Source of the DNA: Herpomyces periplanetae
Taxonomy: Eukaryota; Ascomycota; Laboulbeniomycetes; Herpomycetales; Herpomycetaceae
DNA length: 64,000 nt
Direction: 5' to 3'
NCBI GenBank assembly: GCA_009733715.1
Contig: WMKJ01000018.1
Coordinates: 1 to 64,000, forward strand
Of this stretch, positions 63,450 through 64,000 are shown piece by piece; position 1 is the first letter of the stretch, and each line of letters begins with the position of its first letter. The position numbers and the translations under genes are program-made. The notes below the pieces were generated by a model. The model was not told the DNA's origin. It saw nothing but the letters and a program-made list of their open reading frames with translations, and did no database searches.

Positions 63450-64000
63450 TCATTGCCCAAGTCGATAAATCTGAGTTCCAGCATGTCTCCATACTATCGT
63501 GTCTCTTCGAGCTAATATTCTTAAAGACCTTGCTAAGGCAGCTTCACTATAACCTTTGCTAGATACGAATTCAGCTCGAAGCTTTGATAAACTTGTGGAC
63601 CATCCAACAGGTAAACGCTTTAATAATTCCATTTCAATTTGAGCAGCCTGAGCATTAATTGAAGCACCTAAATTTGGTTTATTCGTCGAACTAAAGGCCG
63701 AATTGGTCTTTTCCATACCAGTATTTGTATCATTAGTTTGATTTTGTATAGCAGCAAGATATTCGATTCCTCCTCCAGTATCATCAGCTTCTGCTGCAAC
63801 GGCGTTCATTGTACTGGCAAGAAAAAGTCTCATTGCTTCATCTACATGTTCATCATCGGCAACATTACTCAATTGTAACTTTGCAAGTGATTCGGAAATC
63901 CGTATAACTGCCTCTAACTGGCGGACCGTAATAGGAATAGCAGCACGATGTCCACCTATTGCTTCTCTACTCGCAACTTGTCGTCTTATACTAACGAAAT
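63450..64000 (-). CDS. MCM5: MCM helicase subunit Mcm5, C-terminal part (runs off window)
   Basis: Only the last 182 residues of this replicative-helicase subunit are in the window; the AAA+ core lies beyond 64000. The segment reads IPITVRQLEAVIRISESLAKLQLS, then DDEHVDEAMRLFLASTMNAV (the lid of the AAA+ fold in MCM proteins), then the C-terminal winged helix LLKRLPVGWSTSLSKLRAEFV followed by GYSEAALARSLRILARRDTIVWRHAGTQIYRLGQ. RRLPIGWSTS and the final IYR are recalled from fungal Mcm5, separating it from Mcm2-4, 6 and 7. The linker between lid and winged helix is Asn/Thr/Ser-rich. The frame is open to the window edge. Confidence 0.93.
   Translation of the reverse strand, partial: FVSIRRQVASREAIGGHRAAIPITVRQLEAVIRISESLAKLQLSNVADDEHVDEAMRLFLASTMNAVAAEADDTGGGIEYLAAIQNQTNDTNTGMEKTNSAFSSTNKPNLGASINAQAAQIEMELLKRLPVGWSTSLSKLRAEFVSSKGYSEAALARSLRILARRDTIVWRHAGTQIYRLGQ

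Overview
This 64 kb window is nuclear DNA from a fungus. Fungus-specific or fungus-typical genes include a Ugo1-like modified mitochondrial carrier, a Dfg5/Dcw1 GH76 cell-wall mannosidase, a Trk potassium transporter with the fungal layout, a Rid1-like GBD/FH3 protein, a fungal LCCL-domain membrane protein and lanosterol synthase. Genes are dense, mostly short of introns, and carry short GT-AG introns (about 70-205 bp), several with a CTAAC- or ACTAA-like branch site close to the acceptor. Base composition is AT-rich. I favour an ascomycete-type (Dikarya) genome but cannot place it further. I see no transposon, viral relic, CRISPR or prokaryotic operon.

Layout: 0-4 kb holds proteasome alpha-4 (+), a five-exon CHY-type zinc-finger gene (-) with a 5-nt coding first exon, and a small one-TM orphan (-). 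4-12 kb holds an inositol polyphosphate 5-phosphatase with a beta-propeller (+), Ugo1-like (+), then YIH1/IMPACT and GTP cyclohydrolase I in tight tandem (-). 13-22 kb holds the CTDK-I kinase Ctk1/Lsk1/CDK12 (+) and a 1254-residue Ser/Pro-rich orphan (+), separated by a 3.1 kb gene-poor stretch. 23-29 kb holds pyruvate kinase (+), PBDC1 (+), a TMEM70/186/223-like gene (-) and glutaminyl-peptide cyclotransferase (+). 29-42 kb holds SF3a60/Prp9 (+), Yju2 (-), APC/C subunit Cdc16 (+), the LCCL protein (-), farnesyl diphosphate synthase (-) and APC/C subunit Cdc23 (+). 42-49 kb holds tRNA-Val(AAC), Ubc7 (+), a Vcx1/CAX Ca2+/H+ exchanger (+) and Dcw1/Dfg5 (+). 49-64 kb holds a universal-stress-protein-domain protein (+), Rid1-like (+), lanosterol synthase (+), a PH-domain protein (+), Trk (-) and the C-terminal part of Mcm5 (-, running off the right edge).

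The genes are mainly housekeeping: protein turnover (proteasome, Ubc7, two APC/C TPR subunits), pre-mRNA processing and transcription (SF3a60, Yju2, Ctk1), sterol synthesis (FPP synthase, lanosterol synthase), ion homeostasis (Trk, Vcx1), wall and polarity (Dcw1, Rid1) and central or cofactor metabolism (pyruvate kinase, GTP cyclohydrolase I). Their adjacency does not make one pathway cluster. I found no convincing new system. The most useful second-look items are the hidden micro-exon gene, two orphan proteins, a tandem 5' splice site in pyruvate kinase, the 45-bp GCH1-YIH1 spacing, the DCTGE variant in lanosterol synthase, paired CACGTG boxes between YJU2 and CDC16, and a sharp strand-composition flip near 44 kb. 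All exon models come from reading frames, splice signals and remembered family conservation; none is confirmed by transcripts or database search.
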